Source of the DNA: Mucilaginibacter sp.
GTDB taxonomy: Bacteria > Bacteroidota > Bacteroidia > Sphingobacteriales > Sphingobacteriaceae
Assembly (NCBI RefSeq): GCF_028287845.1
Contig: NZ_JAQBOW010000163.1
Coordinates: 56,105 to 120,104, forward strand
DNA length: 64,000 nt
Direction: 5' to 3'
Position 1 is the stretch's first letter. The number at the start of each line of letters is the position of its first letter. This document shows positions 53,688-62,286 of the stretch, piece by piece. The translations under genes were made by a program, and so were the position numbers. The notes under the pieces are model-generated. The model searched no databases. It saw nothing but the letters and a program-made list of their open reading frames with translations, and was not told the origin of the DNA.

Positions 53688-54680
53688 ATGTCTGAAGTCA
53701 CTTTAAAAAAGCTTGCAGGTATGCTGCAATTAAGCATTTCTACAGTATCACGAGCATTAAAAGATCATCCCGATATTTCCATAGAAACTAAAACCAAAGT
53801 AAAAGAACTGTCGGTTTTATTAGATTATGAGCCAAATACGTTTGCTATTAACCTACGTAGTAATCATTGCAAGGAATTTGGAATTATAGTGCCAACTATA
53901 ACAAATGATTTCTATCAGTCATTTATAAGTTCGTTGGAAAATGAGGTTAGGCAATATGGGTATTCATTGATCATATTACAGTCTGGAGACGACCCAATAA
54001 TAGAACTTGCAAACCTGAAACTTTGTAAGCAAAATAGGATGGCTGGTATATTTGTATCAATAACCTCAAAAACTACCGATATAAATAATTTCCTAAAGTT
54101 AGATGAACATCATATTCCGGTGATATTTTTTGATAAGGTACCGTCTTTTGAGGCTTGTAACAAAGTATGTGTTGCTGACGAGGCTGCGGCTGATATGGCA
54201 GCAAAAGAATTAATGTTAAAAAAGAAAAAGAACATACTTTCCATTTTTGGTAATCCGGAGTTGTTGATTACGCAAAAACGACTTAAATCTTTTGAAGATA
54301 CCGTTTCTGGGTATGGGTTAAGCACGCAGCTTTATATTCATTACGCGCTTTCCTCGGATGAAGCCAGGGAAATAACAATGAATTCTTTTAAAAAGGTTAT
54401 TAAGCCCGATGCGATATTTTGTATGACCGATGAGATTTTGATGGGAGTAATGAAAGCTATACAGCAATTAGAATTGCGCACCCCTCAAGATGTTGGTGTT
54501 ATTGCAATAAGCGACGGATTTAAACCTACATTATACTATCCTGAAATTACTTACATTGAAACAAGTGGCTTTAAGTTAGCTAAATTAGCGTTTGCCAGAA
54601 TGTTGGCATGCCTGGGTGGTAGTTCGTACGCACAGGAATTAAGAATTGAATCAATAGTTGTAAGCGGTGGATCACTGTAG
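53688..54680 (+). CDS. LacI-family transcriptional regulator of the trehalose/alpha-glucoside locus
   Basis: This 330-residue protein has an N-terminal LacI helix-turn-helix (VTLKKLAGMLQLSISTVSRALKDHP) with hinge helix (YEPNTFAINLR), then a periplasmic-binding-protein-like sensor domain (FGIIVPTITNDFYQSFISSLE). I start at the ATG at 53688, which places the HTH at the very N-terminus as in the family; an upstream in-frame ATG at 53652 would add 12 hydrophobic residues. It is divergent from the MFS gene with a perfect operator between, so it should control itself, the MFS-SusCD operon and the operons at 32463 and 39575. The inducer is probably a sugar of the pathway. Confidence 0.93.
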   Translation: MSEVTLKKLAGMLQLSISTVSRALKDHPDISIETKTKVKELSVLLDYEPNTFAINLRSNHCKEFGIIVPTITNDFYQSFISSLENEVRQYGYSLIILQSGDDPIIELANLKLCKQNRMAGIFVSITSKTTDINNFLKLDEHHIPVIFFDKVPSFEACNKVCVADEAAADMAAKELMLKKKKNILSIFGNPELLITQKRLKSFEDTVSGYGLSTQLYIHYALSSDEAREITMNSFKKVIKPDAIFCMTDEILMGVMKAIQQLELRTPQDVGVIAISDGFKPTLYYPEITYIETSGFKLAKLAFARMLACLGGSSYAQELRIESIVVSGGSL

Positions 54681-54740
54681 TTTAACAAGAACCCTTTGTT
54701 ATATAATTGTGACTACTCCATATCAAGGGCTGCCAATGTG

Positions 54741-54851
54741 ATTTTGTTACACGCGAGTGTGTAACAAAATGTAACAAGTGAAACAAGATTTTGACTTAAA
54801 GTATTGTTTATAAGGAAATTGATAAAAAGTGATGTAACAAAATGTAACAAC
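54741..54851. repeat. Hairpin and 17-bp direct repeats between LacI and CDF genes
   Basis: ATTTTGTTACAC (54741-54752) pairs with GTGTAACAAAAT (54759-54770). The right arm continues as GTAACAAAATGTAACAA, which recurs at about 54835-54851. It may be a bidirectional terminator region with a duplicated segment; no gene is supported in 54681-54971. Confidence 0.45.
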
Positions 54852-54971
54852 TTATTCGTCAGTTTTTTTAAGTATAATTTTGTAGTTATATATTGATAAT
54901 AAGATAGTTGCAATTTGCCTGATTTTGGAGTGATGAAACAAGATAATGAGTCCAACAAACTACCGGGGTAA

Positions 54972-55907
54972 CTATATATATCGCTGCACATCCGGGTCAA
55001 CCTTTTTCTCAAAAACCTCGGGCTGAATGATAACGAAGCGCATCAACCTATATTCTTTTTTTATTTTTTCGCGAATGCGGTCAATGGCGTCGTTTATCTG
55101 GGCAGTATCCAGGTTGGGTTTAAAGGATACAATAAGCATTAACAATATTTCGGTAGGCGATTGATAGGTAGATAAGATATGCATCAGGCTTAATGTTGCC
55201 TCGTCATCCTCAATTATTTGTTTGATGCGTTGTTTGGTATCTTTACGTATACCTTCGCCCATAAGCAGACTGCGACTTTCTCTTGCCAATATAAGCGATA
55301 CACCTACCAGTATCAACCCAACTAATAAAGAGGCAACACCATCCATATAAGGCTTATTTAAATGGTGACTCAGGTACAGGCATATCGCTACAATAAATAA
55401 ACCAACAACCGCGGCGCTATCCTCAAACAATACTAAAAAGGTTGATGGATCCTTGCTTCTGATGATGGCATCCCACCAGCTCTGTCCCTCACGCAGTTTA
55501 TTAAACTCAATTGCCGCAATAATCAGCGAGGAGCCTTCAAAGATTACAGAAATTGCCAGTACCACGTAGCTCCAGGTAACATCACCCAGTTTTTCGGGAT
55601 GAATGATATGCGTTATACCCTGGTATATGGATATGCCGCCACCCAAGCCAAATATCAATATTGATACCACAAACGACCAAAAATACAGCTCCTTACCATA
55701 GCCAAGGGGCCGATGCTTATCCGGTTTCTTTTTACTAAGCTTTAGCCCCAATAATAGTAATACCTGGTTAATGGTATCCACTACCGAGTGTATGCCCTCG
55801 GCAATCATAGACGCGCTGTTGCTTATAGCGCCGGCTATAAATTTGGTAACCGCTATGAGCAGGTTTGCTAAAAGCGCCGCGTATATAGACTTGTTTGCTA
55901 CTGCCAT
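54972..55907 (-). CDS. Cation diffusion facilitator (CDF) family metal exporter
   Basis: The 311-residue protein has six membrane segments and a cytoplasmic C-terminal domain, as usual for CDF/ZT-type transporters. The metal-site helices are visible as SASMIAEGIHSVVDTINQVLLLLG (S and D/H positions in helix 2) and EDSAAVVGLFIVAICLYLS (D and H-like positions in helix 5). It should export divalent ions such as zinc, cobalt or manganese in exchange for protons. It is a single leftward gene; the start at 55907 gives the normal N-terminus. The metal cannot be decided from sequence. Confidence 0.92.
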   Translation of the reverse strand: MAVANKSIYAALLANLLIAVTKFIAGAISNSASMIAEGIHSVVDTINQVLLLLGLKLSKKKPDKHRPLGYGKELYFWSFVVSILIFGLGGGISIYQGITHIIHPEKLGDVTWSYVVLAISVIFEGSSLIIAAIEFNKLREGQSWWDAIIRSKDPSTFLVLFEDSAAVVGLFIVAICLYLSHHLNKPYMDGVASLLVGLILVGVSLILARESRSLLMGEGIRKDTKQRIKQIIEDDEATLSLMHILSTYQSPTEILLMLIVSFKPNLDTAQINDAIDRIREKIKKEYRLMRFVIIQPEVFEKKVDPDVQRYI

Positions 55908-56078
55908 ATTTATACAGTAATAAAAAGCAGGGCATTATGTTTTGGATGATGTTATTTAGCGTAGTGGTAGTTGCAGTTTAAGAAGTAATGTTATGCATTT
56001 TATTTATCGTAAATCAATAAATAATTAGTTTATATCAATAATAAATTATTTATTTGCGATGTATTTAATCATAACATA

Positions 56079-57065
56079 ATGAAAGCCAAATTTAAACTAA
56101 ACCCCGCAGCAGTTATTATTATCGCCTGTATTATTATTAGCGTAACCGGCATTATATGGATATTGATAAATGACATGGGGTACCGGGATACTACCCAGGA
56201 TTGGAGCAACAGGATAATAAAACCTATTGATGGGTTCAAGGGGGGCGAAACTATCGTTGATATTGAATACAATGCAAAAAAGGATAGCCTGGCAAGCATG
56301 CGCGATCTGAAAAACGGCGACGGCTTTACGCATAACTGGCGTGAATTTGCCTATTTAGGCACGCAAACTAGCCTGGCGTGCGATACTTGTAGTTATAAGT
56401 GGTTAATAGATAAGAAATTGGCTCTGGAAATTAATGGCACCGGCTGCGACACTTGTGCAAATAAATTGTATGATGGGCACCTTCAAAATTACATTAAGCT
56501 TTATGCCTGGACCCTAAGAAGGAAGCTTGACCACTATGATGATGATAGTGTATTCTATGTGAAAAATTCCCAGGGCTATATACGTGAATGGTCTGATACC
56601 AGTAAAAACGTCTACATCAGTAACTTTGCCGATGTGCCGGTTAAATTCAGGTACAGCCATATGGATAATGCATTGCTTATACCGGTTAATAAAAGTAACG
56701 CAAGTTTATTCAGGCTAATCTGTCGCCTGTTAGAGGGTGTATATATTATTGGAATGATAATAGTATTGTACCTGTTTGCAAGGCTCATTTTTGATCTTTC
56801 AAAAGGGTTTTCATTTACCCGCAAAAACGTAATTCGTTTAAGATTTATCGCCATTTGTATTATAAGTTACCCTGTGCTAGTATTGTTGCTTAATTTATTC
56901 GTGAAACTGATATTTCATAATTACTTTACTGTAGATATTATGATGAGGGATGAGCTATGGATTGACGCATGGGATACTTTACCCGTGGGGTTATTATTCT
57001 CTTTATTATACCTGGCATTTAGCCGCGCTGTGATGTTACAGGAAGAACACGATCTAACTATATAG
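56079..57065 (+). CDS. DUF2975 membrane protein, first copy
   Basis: This 328-residue protein has an N-terminal helix, a large extracytoplasmic loop and three C-terminal helices of the DUF2975 type (FARLIFDLSKGFSFTRKNVIRLRFI). It ends EEHDLTI, much like the next gene. The loop carries SLACDTCSYKW and a second GCDTCANK, two CxxC motifs that could bind a metal or form disulfides. DUF2975 genes usually pair with a small XRE regulator (the YoaS/YozG pair in Bacillus). Here the partner directly after this copy survives only as a relic at 57068-57112. Confidence 0.85.
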   Translation: MKAKFKLNPAAVIIIACIIISVTGIIWILINDMGYRDTTQDWSNRIIKPIDGFKGGETIVDIEYNAKKDSLASMRDLKNGDGFTHNWREFAYLGTQTSLACDTCSYKWLIDKKLALEINGTGCDTCANKLYDGHLQNYIKLYAWTLRRKLDHYDDDSVFYVKNSQGYIREWSDTSKNVYISNFADVPVKFRYSHMDNALLIPVNKSNASLFRLICRLLEGVYIIGMIIVLYLFARLIFDLSKGFSFTRKNVIRLRFIAICIISYPVLVLLLNLFVKLIFHNYFTVDIMMRDELWIDAWDTLPVGLLFSLLYLAFSRAVMLQEEHDLTI

Positions 57066-57067
57066 CC

Positions 57068-57112
57068 ACGCCCATAATAGTAAACTTAGATGTAATGATG
57101 GCGAAGAAATAA
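57068..57112 (+). pseudogene. Truncated relic of a duplicated XRE regulator gene
   Basis: Two bases after the DUF2975 stop, ACG replaces the start codon, and the next 13 codons read PIIVNLDVMMAKK before TAA. The intact gene at 58108 starts MPIVVNLDVMMARRK at the same 2-base spacing after its own DUF2975 stop. The match in codons and spacing shows that the DUF2975-XRE pair was duplicated and that this XRE copy lost its start and nearly all its length. Confidence 0.85.
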
Positions 57113-57130
57113 ACCTAAACCAATTTTGAT

Positions 57131-58105
57131 ATGAAAATCAAACTAAATACTAACCTGGTAGTGAATATAATCATTGTTTGCATAGGTATATACTTGTGCT
57201 TTCCTATCTTGAGGTTACCAAGTATCCATTTATTCGGGGACGGTAACACAAACGTATATAACAGCTGGCAAGCGCAGCATATAAAGCCAATAGATAATGT
57301 TGCGCTCGATGAAAATTTGCCTCATAGCCAATATGTAAAATTAAAAGATAGTATACTTACCATGCGTAATTTAAGAAGTGGTAATGCTTCTCTTGTAAAC
57401 AGGGGCGGGTTGCCATTTATCAGTATTACCCATAGTTTAGCTTGTGATACCTGTAGTTTTAAATGGTATAAAGAGCATGCCTATCTTAACACTATTTATG
57501 AGCATAGTCAAAGTTATATTACACTAACGGGGTGGACCCTAAATACACGCAACTATTTGGGTTACGTTGATGAGGGTAAGTTTTATGTAGAAAATGGACA
57601 AGGCTATGTGCGCAAAACGGTACTTGACACATCTATAAAAAGGCCGGATGGGTCGGTGTATAATAAAATCCATGTAGCCGATGTGCCGGTTAAATTCAGA
57701 TATAACCACTTGGATGGATCGTTATTAATCCCTGTAAGCAATAGAGGCGCCCATATCCTTGCTATCATAATTCGGGTGACAGGTGTTTTATTCTCTTTAT
57801 ATGTGTTATACCTGATCAGTATTTTTTTAAAATTTGCCATTGATATTTTTAAAGGACAAACCTTTACGGCTAAAAATATCTGGCGATTACAGCTTATTGC
57901 GTTTAACTTGTTAGGTTACTCGGTAATTATTTACCTGATGCATTATTTAATGAAATTTGTATTTCGTGAATATTTTATCCCCAGCGTTATATTAAAAAGT
58001 AATGTTCAAATTGGTTCGTGGGAAATTTTAGGCTTAGTAATTATATTTTTGCTGTCGTTTAGGCAGGGTAAAAAATTAAAAGAAGAACACGATCTAACCG
58101 TATAG
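57131..58105 (+). CDS. DUF2975 membrane protein, second copy
   Basis: The 324-residue paralogue of the preceding gene has the same layout: N-terminal helix, loop with SLACDTCSFKW, the segment DVPVKFRYNHLDGSLLIPVS, C-terminal helices (DIFKGQTFTAKNIWRLQLI) and an EEHDLTV end. It lacks the second CxxC of the first copy. Divergence between the copies is large, so the duplication is not recent. The XRE gene begins 2 bp after its stop, so membrane protein and regulator are probably coupled, and the membrane protein may modulate the regulator. Confidence 0.85.
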   Translation: MKIKLNTNLVVNIIIVCIGIYLCFPILRLPSIHLFGDGNTNVYNSWQAQHIKPIDNVALDENLPHSQYVKLKDSILTMRNLRSGNASLVNRGGLPFISITHSLACDTCSFKWYKEHAYLNTIYEHSQSYITLTGWTLNTRNYLGYVDEGKFYVENGQGYVRKTVLDTSIKRPDGSVYNKIHVADVPVKFRYNHLDGSLLIPVSNRGAHILAIIIRVTGVLFSLYVLYLISIFLKFAIDIFKGQTFTAKNIWRLQLIAFNLLGYSVIIYLMHYLMKFVFREYFIPSVILKSNVQIGSWEILGLVIIFLLSFRQGKKLKEEHDLTV

Positions 58106-58107
58106 CT

Positions 58108-58314
58108 ATGCCCATAGTAGTAAATTTAGATGTAATGATGGCGCGGCGCAAAATGTCGCTAACCGAATTGAGCGAAAAAGTGGGGATAACTATGGCCAAT
58201 TTATCTATACTAAAAACAGGCAAAGCCAAAGCGGTAAGGCTGGAAACGCTGGAAGCTATATGCCGTGTTTTAAATTGCCAGCCCGGCGATATATTAGAAT
58301 TTGTTGAAGAATAA
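58108..58314 (+). CDS. Small XRE-family (YozG-like) transcriptional regulator
   Basis: This 68-residue protein consists only of a helix-turn-helix domain: MSLTELSEKVGITMANLSILKTGKAKAVRLETLEAICRVLNCQPGDIL. This is the HTH_26 form that accompanies DUF2975 membrane proteins. It is probably the DNA-binding output of the pair. It follows the second DUF2975 gene by 2 bp. A duplicate of its first 14 codons lies after the first DUF2975 copy. Confidence 0.92.
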   Translation: MPIVVNLDVMMARRKMSLTELSEKVGITMANLSILKTGKAKAVRLETLEAICRVLNCQPGDILEFVEE

Positions 58315-58463
58315 CAACTAAAAAAGCTTGCTAAATAGATATGAATATTTTATTATTATTGTATATAGCAACTATTTAAATAAGGTACACGTAATATATT
58401 GTAATAATATAGGGCCAAAACCTTCAACCATAAATATTGTTTAAATTATAAAAACCTTTATAT

Positions 58464-59129
58464 ATGAAAGCAAACCTTTATTCCAACATGTGCAGATGCT
58501 TATCAATTTCAATAATTGCTTTGTTGTTTGCCTTTAGTTTTTCTTCCTGTAAAAAAAACACAACTGTTACAGCATCATCAGCGTTAAATATTATTAATGC
58601 CGGGGAAACATCGCCGCCGCAGGACTTTTTTGTAGATGATGCCAAGGCAAATACTACCCCCATTGCTTATACACAAAGCACCGGTTATTTAAGCGTAAGT
58701 GGCAGTCATACTTGTAGTTTCAGAACATCGGGTACCGGCACGGTAAATAATACGTTCCCTGTAGCATTTGCTCCCGGCGCATATTATAGTGTGTATTATG
58801 CCGACGATAAATCTGCTCTAGGTATACAAGACGATAAAACAATACCACAAACAGGTAAAGCCAGGGTGCGTTTTATTAATTTAAGCACCACTATGACAGC
58901 AAACATTGATGTTTATATTGCCGGTGGCGCAGCAGTAGTTACCGGTTTGCCCTATGAAAATTTTTCTGATTATTACGAGATCAACTCTTCTACAGCGCTT
59001 ACTGTAAATGCTGGAGGTTCAACTACAGCACTGGTAAATATACCCGGTAATATACAAGCCGGAAAAATTTATACCATTTATATTTCGGGGGCAACAGCGC
59101 TTAGCTACCATGTTGTAACAGAAAACTAA
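58464..59129 (+). CDS. DUF4397 lipoprotein
   Basis: The 221-residue protein has a lipoprotein signal (IIALLFAFSFSSCKK) and a DUF4397 beta-sandwich domain (ALNIINAGETSPPQDFFVDD, GKARVRFINLSTTMTANIDVYI). Such proteins are anchored in the outer membrane and of unknown function; they are common in Bacteroidota. It is a single gene ending at a strong terminator at 59147. The upstream 149 bp show no clear operator. Confidence 0.85.
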   Translation: MKANLYSNMCRCLSISIIALLFAFSFSSCKKNTTVTASSALNIINAGETSPPQDFFVDDAKANTTPIAYTQSTGYLSVSGSHTCSFRTSGTGTVNNTFPVAFAPGAYYSVYYADDKSALGIQDDKTIPQTGKARVRFINLSTTMTANIDVYIAGGAAVVTGLPYENFSDYYEINSSTALTVNAGGSTTALVNIPGNIQAGKIYTIYISGATALSYHVVTEN

Positions 59130-59146
59130 TTTAATTAACATATAAT

Positions 59147-59186
59147 AAAAGCCCTGCCCAACTAAATGCTGAGCAGGGCTTTTTTG
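59147..59186 (+). terminator. Terminator of the DUF4397 gene
   Basis: AAAAGCCCTGC (59147-59157) pairs with GCAGGGCTTTT (59173-59183), followed by more T. Confidence 0.85.
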
Positions 59187-59292
59187 TTGTTTGATGAATT
59201 ATTATTTACTTAGGGCCATGTTAAAAATAATGGCCCTGGCGGCAGCGTTTATATTAATTATTATGTATATCCGCACCATGAGACGGTGACTC

Positions 59293-59497
59293 AGGAAAAT
59301 CGCTTTTAAAAACAGGTGGCTCCGCTGGAGCCCTTAAAATATCATCTTGTAATGCTATAAACAGGTAGTTCCGCTGGAACTATTGCGGCTTTCAGTAAAT
59401 GACTCCGGCGGAGTCGCCTGTTTATAGCCTATAATGAATAAAATAAGGCTCCGTAGGTGCCTCCTAATATCCATTATGTTTTAAAAGCGATTTCCCT
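59293..59497. repeat. Nested palindromic element with four TCCGCTGGA-type hairpins
   Basis: The outer 19-bp arms (59293-59311 and 59479-59497) pair with one G-T-type mismatch. An inner perfect 12-bp pair is GCTATAAACAGG (59354-59365) with CCTGTTTATAGC (59417-59428). Four small hairpins lie inside: 59318-59332 (GGCTCC/GGAGCC), 59366-59382 (TAGTTCC/GGAACTA), 59401-59415 (GACTCC/GGAGTC) and 59446-59462. Their stems differ but keep pairing, so the structure and not the sequence seems to be maintained. It may be a MITE-like or REP-like dispersed element or a structured RNA; it lies between convergent genes. Confidence 0.7.
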
Positions 59498-59528
59498 GCG
59501 GTGACCATCGTGCGTTTTAAAAAGGCGA

Positions 59529-60407
59529 TTATTTGCTGGTGTAATTTTCAATAAACCATTTTAAGGCAGCATTCAGATTTGATTTTTTATAAGCTAAAAC
59601 CACTTCGGTATTCACCGGAATGTCCTTTAAATCAACAAATGACACTTGTAAATTGGCGTATTGTTGTTTTAATGATAGCGGCAGGATAGAAACACCCAGT
59701 CCGGCCTCTACCAATTGTAAAATGGAGTGCACATTATTTACCTCATGGGTAATGTCAGGCTTAAATCCCAGTCTGTTGCATATTTCTATCAGTTTATCAT
59801 AATAATGGGGTGCATATTCTTTGTTGAAGAAAATGAACGGTTTGTTTTTTATAAAAGCAGTTAGCTCATTATAATCAGCAAATTCTTTACCCCTTGATGG
59901 TATAACTACCATAAAAGGATCAAAGAATAGGGTTTGTACCTGTAGTTTATCAGAATGCACGGGTGCCCTTAGTATGCCAACGTCAAGTTTTCCCTGTTCA
60001 AGAGTCTCTATTTGTTTAATGGTTGGCCGCTCGTACAAACTGGTTTTAATATGCGGGAAAATTTGCCGTAGGGCCATTAAAACCTCGGCAAGATGGGGCT
60101 GATATACAGAGCTTATATAACCTATCTTTAATTCTCCGCTTTCGGCCAGATGAATTTGACGGGTCATGTTTTTGCTTTCTTCCAGCCGTGCAAATAGAGT
60201 ATCTACTTCGTTTTTAAAATATTTTCCGGCATCAGTAAGTACAACACGTTTATTGTTACGTAAAAATAATTGCGCGCCCAATTCTTCTTCAAGTTCTTTA
60301 ATCTGTCTGCTTAAAGGTGGTTGCGAAATAAACAAGGCGGTGGCCGCGTTCCTGAAATGCAGATGCTCTGCAACGGTTTTAAAATAATGCAAATGCCTTA
60401 GCTCCAT
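59529..60407 (-). CDS. LysR-family transcriptional regulator
   Basis: The 292-residue protein has the N-terminal LysR helix-turn-helix (RHLHYFKTVAEHLHFRNAATALFISQPPLSRQIKELEEELG) and a substrate-binding domain (GELKIGYISSVYQPHLAEVL). It is of the CbbR/BenM-like size. It is divergent from the methyltransferase gene, and a TATCAATTATTGATA palindrome (60428-60442) lies just upstream of its own start, containing a T-N11-A LysR box. It probably regulates itself and perhaps the methyltransferase. The inducer is unknown. Confidence 0.94.
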   Translation of the reverse strand: MELRHLHYFKTVAEHLHFRNAATALFISQPPLSRQIKELEEELGAQLFLRNNKRVVLTDAGKYFKNEVDTLFARLEESKNMTRQIHLAESGELKIGYISSVYQPHLAEVLMALRQIFPHIKTSLYERPTIKQIETLEQGKLDVGILRAPVHSDKLQVQTLFFDPFMVVIPSRGKEFADYNELTAFIKNKPFIFFNKEYAPHYYDKLIEICNRLGFKPDITHEVNNVHSILQLVEAGLGVSILPLSLKQQYANLQVSFVDLKDIPVNTEVVLAYKKSNLNAALKWFIENYTSK

Positions 60408-60427
60408 AAGCTGTGATACTTTATAGC

Positions 60428-60442
60428 TATCAATTATTGATA
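60428..60442. promoter_or_regulatory. LysR-type T-N11-A box
   Basis: TATCAATTATTGATA is a perfect palindrome with T at 60430 and A at 60442 (T-N11-A). It lies 21 bp upstream of the LysR start and between the divergent genes. A TAAATTTG -7 element for the methyltransferase is at 60476-60483. Confidence 0.6.
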
Positions 60443-60513
60443 AAATTGATATTTTTCAAATATGGTAAAATGGGATAAATTTGACAAGTGCAAAAAACTA
60501 AATACAAGCTATT

Positions 60514-61236
60514 ATGATTACAGACTATTCAAAAAAATCAAACAACGAGGCAATAAGAGCCAGATTTGATAACGATGTTGAGCGTTTCGCCAATCTTGAT
60601 ACGGGCCAGCTAACAACCATTGATGCCCCCATAACCATGGAGCTTTGTACCGAAGCAGCAAAATATATTAATCCGGGTGCAAAAAACCTGCTGGATATTG
60701 GCTGCGGTGCAGGTAACTATACCTTAAAAATGCTAAGCAAGATTGGTAATTTAAACTGCACTTTAAATGATCTGAGCATGCCTATGCTGCAATGCGCCAA
60801 AGAACGCGTATCGGCACAAACCAATGGCGAGGTAAAGTTATTACAGGATGATATGCGCAATCTTAACCTGCCCGATAATAGCTTTGATATTATACTGGCC
60901 GCGGCAACGCTACATCATTTACGGGATAATGCCGATTGGGAAAACGTATTCGGCAAAATGTATAACGCACTAAAACCCGGTGGCAGCATTTGGATATCAG
61001 ATTTAATAATCCATGACGCTGAACCGTTAAACAGGCTGTTCCAACAACGCTACAGTGATTACCTGGATACACTGGGCGGGCCGGAATACCGGCAAAAGGT
61101 ATTAGATTATATAGCGCTGGAGGATACCCCCAGATCTGTAAATTATCAAACCGATCTGTTAAAAAAAGTGGGATTTAAAAATGTAGAGATACTACATAAA
61201 AACTCTTATTTCGCAGCTTTTGGGGGAGTGAAGTAA
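60514..61236 (+). CDS. SAM-dependent class I methyltransferase
   Basis: This 240-residue cytoplasmic enzyme has the class I motif I LLDIGCGAGNYTLK (about 59-72), motif II-like LNDLSMPML, the DDMRNLNLPDNSFDIILAAATLHHL segment and motif III LKPGGSIWISDL. It transfers a methyl group from S-adenosylmethionine to an unknown acceptor. It has a TAAATTTG promoter element 30 bp upstream and is divergent from a LysR regulator that may control it. No partner gene points to the substrate. Confidence 0.92.
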   Translation: MITDYSKKSNNEAIRARFDNDVERFANLDTGQLTTIDAPITMELCTEAAKYINPGAKNLLDIGCGAGNYTLKMLSKIGNLNCTLNDLSMPMLQCAKERVSAQTNGEVKLLQDDMRNLNLPDNSFDIILAAATLHHLRDNADWENVFGKMYNALKPGGSIWISDLIIHDAEPLNRLFQQRYSDYLDTLGGPEYRQKVLDYIALEDTPRSVNYQTDLLKKVGFKNVEILHKNSYFAAFGGVK

Positions 61237-61319
61237 GCCCCACCCAAACCCTCCCCGGTAGGGAGAGCTTAAAAAAAATAAAAAAATTCTCTCCAATCCG
61301 GGGAGAATTATAGGGGGCT
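61236..61319. repeat. Imperfect inverted-repeat element (C-rich / G-rich)
   Basis: AGCCCC (61236-61241) pairs with GGGGCT at 61314-61319. CTCCCCGG (61251-61258) pairs with CCGGGGAG at 61298-61305, and GGGAGA (61261-61266) pairs with TCTCCC-like bases at 61288-61294, around an A-rich loop. Similar C-rich/G-rich elements are dispersed in many Bacteroidota genomes. Confidence 0.5.
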
Positions 61320-61332
61320 GAGTAAAACTTCG

Positions 61333-61340
61333 TAAGTTTG
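61333..61340 (+). promoter_or_regulatory. -7 promoter element of ppnP
   Basis: TAAGTTTG matches TAnnTTTG and lies 20 bp before the ppnP ATG at 61361, just after the inverted repeat at 61236-61319. Confidence 0.5.
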
Positions 61341-61360
61341 GTGCCACAAATAAAAAGGTA

Positions 61361-61642
61361 ATGATAAACGTAAACGAATATTTTGACGGCGCTGTAAAAT
61401 CACTCGCCTATACTACTGCCGAAGGTAAATCAACCATTGGGGTTATTGAAAGCGGCGAATATGAATTTGGCACATCAAGCCATGAAACTATGAGTGTTAT
61501 TGAAGGTGAACTGGCAGCGTTGTTACCGGGCGCGCAAAATTGGGAAAGTTTTACCAATGGGCAGTCGTTCGAAGTGCCTGCAAAAACCTCATTTAAAGTA
61601 AGGGCCGTTGCGCAAACATCCTATTTGTGTAAATACAGGTAG
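61361..61642 (+). CDS. ppnP: Pyrimidine/purine nucleoside phosphorylase
   Basis: The 93-residue protein is of the PpnP (formerly YaiE/DUF1255) family, a small cupin that splits nucleosides with phosphate. Sequence marks are VNEYFDGAVKSLAY at the start, IGVIESGEYEFGTSSHETMSVIEGELAALLPG in the middle and SFEVPAKTSFKVRA at the end. Length is typical. It has its own promoter element and no operon partner. It probably acts in nucleoside salvage in the cytoplasm. Confidence 0.93.
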   Translation: MINVNEYFDGAVKSLAYTTAEGKSTIGVIESGEYEFGTSSHETMSVIEGELAALLPGAQNWESFTNGQSFEVPAKTSFKVRAVAQTSYLCKYR

Positions 61643-61945
61643 GTTAAATCAATTTTGCCTTTGTATATAGTTTGGTTGAGATGAGGCCCACCTCTGGTTA
61701 TAGTGATGCACTAATAAAAACAGGAGTACATAAAATAGTATAGTGAAAAACACCGCTATATATTCTTTTTTCATGGCTAAGACATATAAATATCAGCATA
61801 AGCTTGCCCCCAATATAATTATTTACAGGTTTAGGGGCCCAATTGTTTGTAAAAAATAACCTGGGAAAATGGCCTAATTAATTTGGAACAATTATATTTA
61901 TAACGTCATGAACGTCATGAAAATTATACACAAATTTGTTTGATC

Positions 61946-62275
61946 ATGGATACTTCACTTATTACTACCAGTACAAGTTTAGAGGGCTACCGCATAGTAA
62001 AACACTTAGGCGTAGTGCGTGGTATTACCGTACGCAGCCGTAGTATTGGGGGCAACATTGCAGGTGGGTTTCAATCGTTATTTGGCGGCAGGCTCTCTAT
62101 TTATGTTGAGCTATGCGAACATACTAGGGAAGAAGCTTATCAGTTATTAATACAACATGCGCAGGTAGCAGGCGCCAATGCAATTATCAATATGCGTTAT
62201 GATGCCAACGAAATAATGCAGGGTATTACCGAAGTATTAGCATACGGCACCGCGGTGGTGGTCGAAAAGATTTAG
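61946..62275 (+). CDS. YbjQ-family heavy-metal-binding-domain protein
   Basis: This 109-residue protein belongs to the YbjQ family (PF01906): the typical ITTSTSLEGYRIVKHLGVVRGITVRS start, GGNIAGGFQSLFGGR glycine-rich part, and AVAGANAIINMRYDAN-like segment are present. The start ATG at 61946 is better than a TTG two codons earlier. The family forms beta-rich pentamers of unknown role. It is convergent with a small membrane-protein gene 11 bp away. The gap 61643-61945 has no other supported feature beyond a short tandem repeat, CGTCATGAACGTCATGA, near 61905. Confidence 0.88.
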   Translation: MDTSLITTSTSLEGYRIVKHLGVVRGITVRSRSIGGNIAGGFQSLFGGRLSIYVELCEHTREEAYQLLIQHAQVAGANAIINMRYDANEIMQGITEVLAYGTAVVVEKI

Positions 62276-62286
62276 GTTTCCCCCGA

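Noticed and set aside
54713..55012. A 99-codon leftward frame overlapping the end of the CDF gene
   Set aside because: It runs through palindromic and repeated DNA, overlaps a firm gene in another frame and has a composition unlike a real protein.
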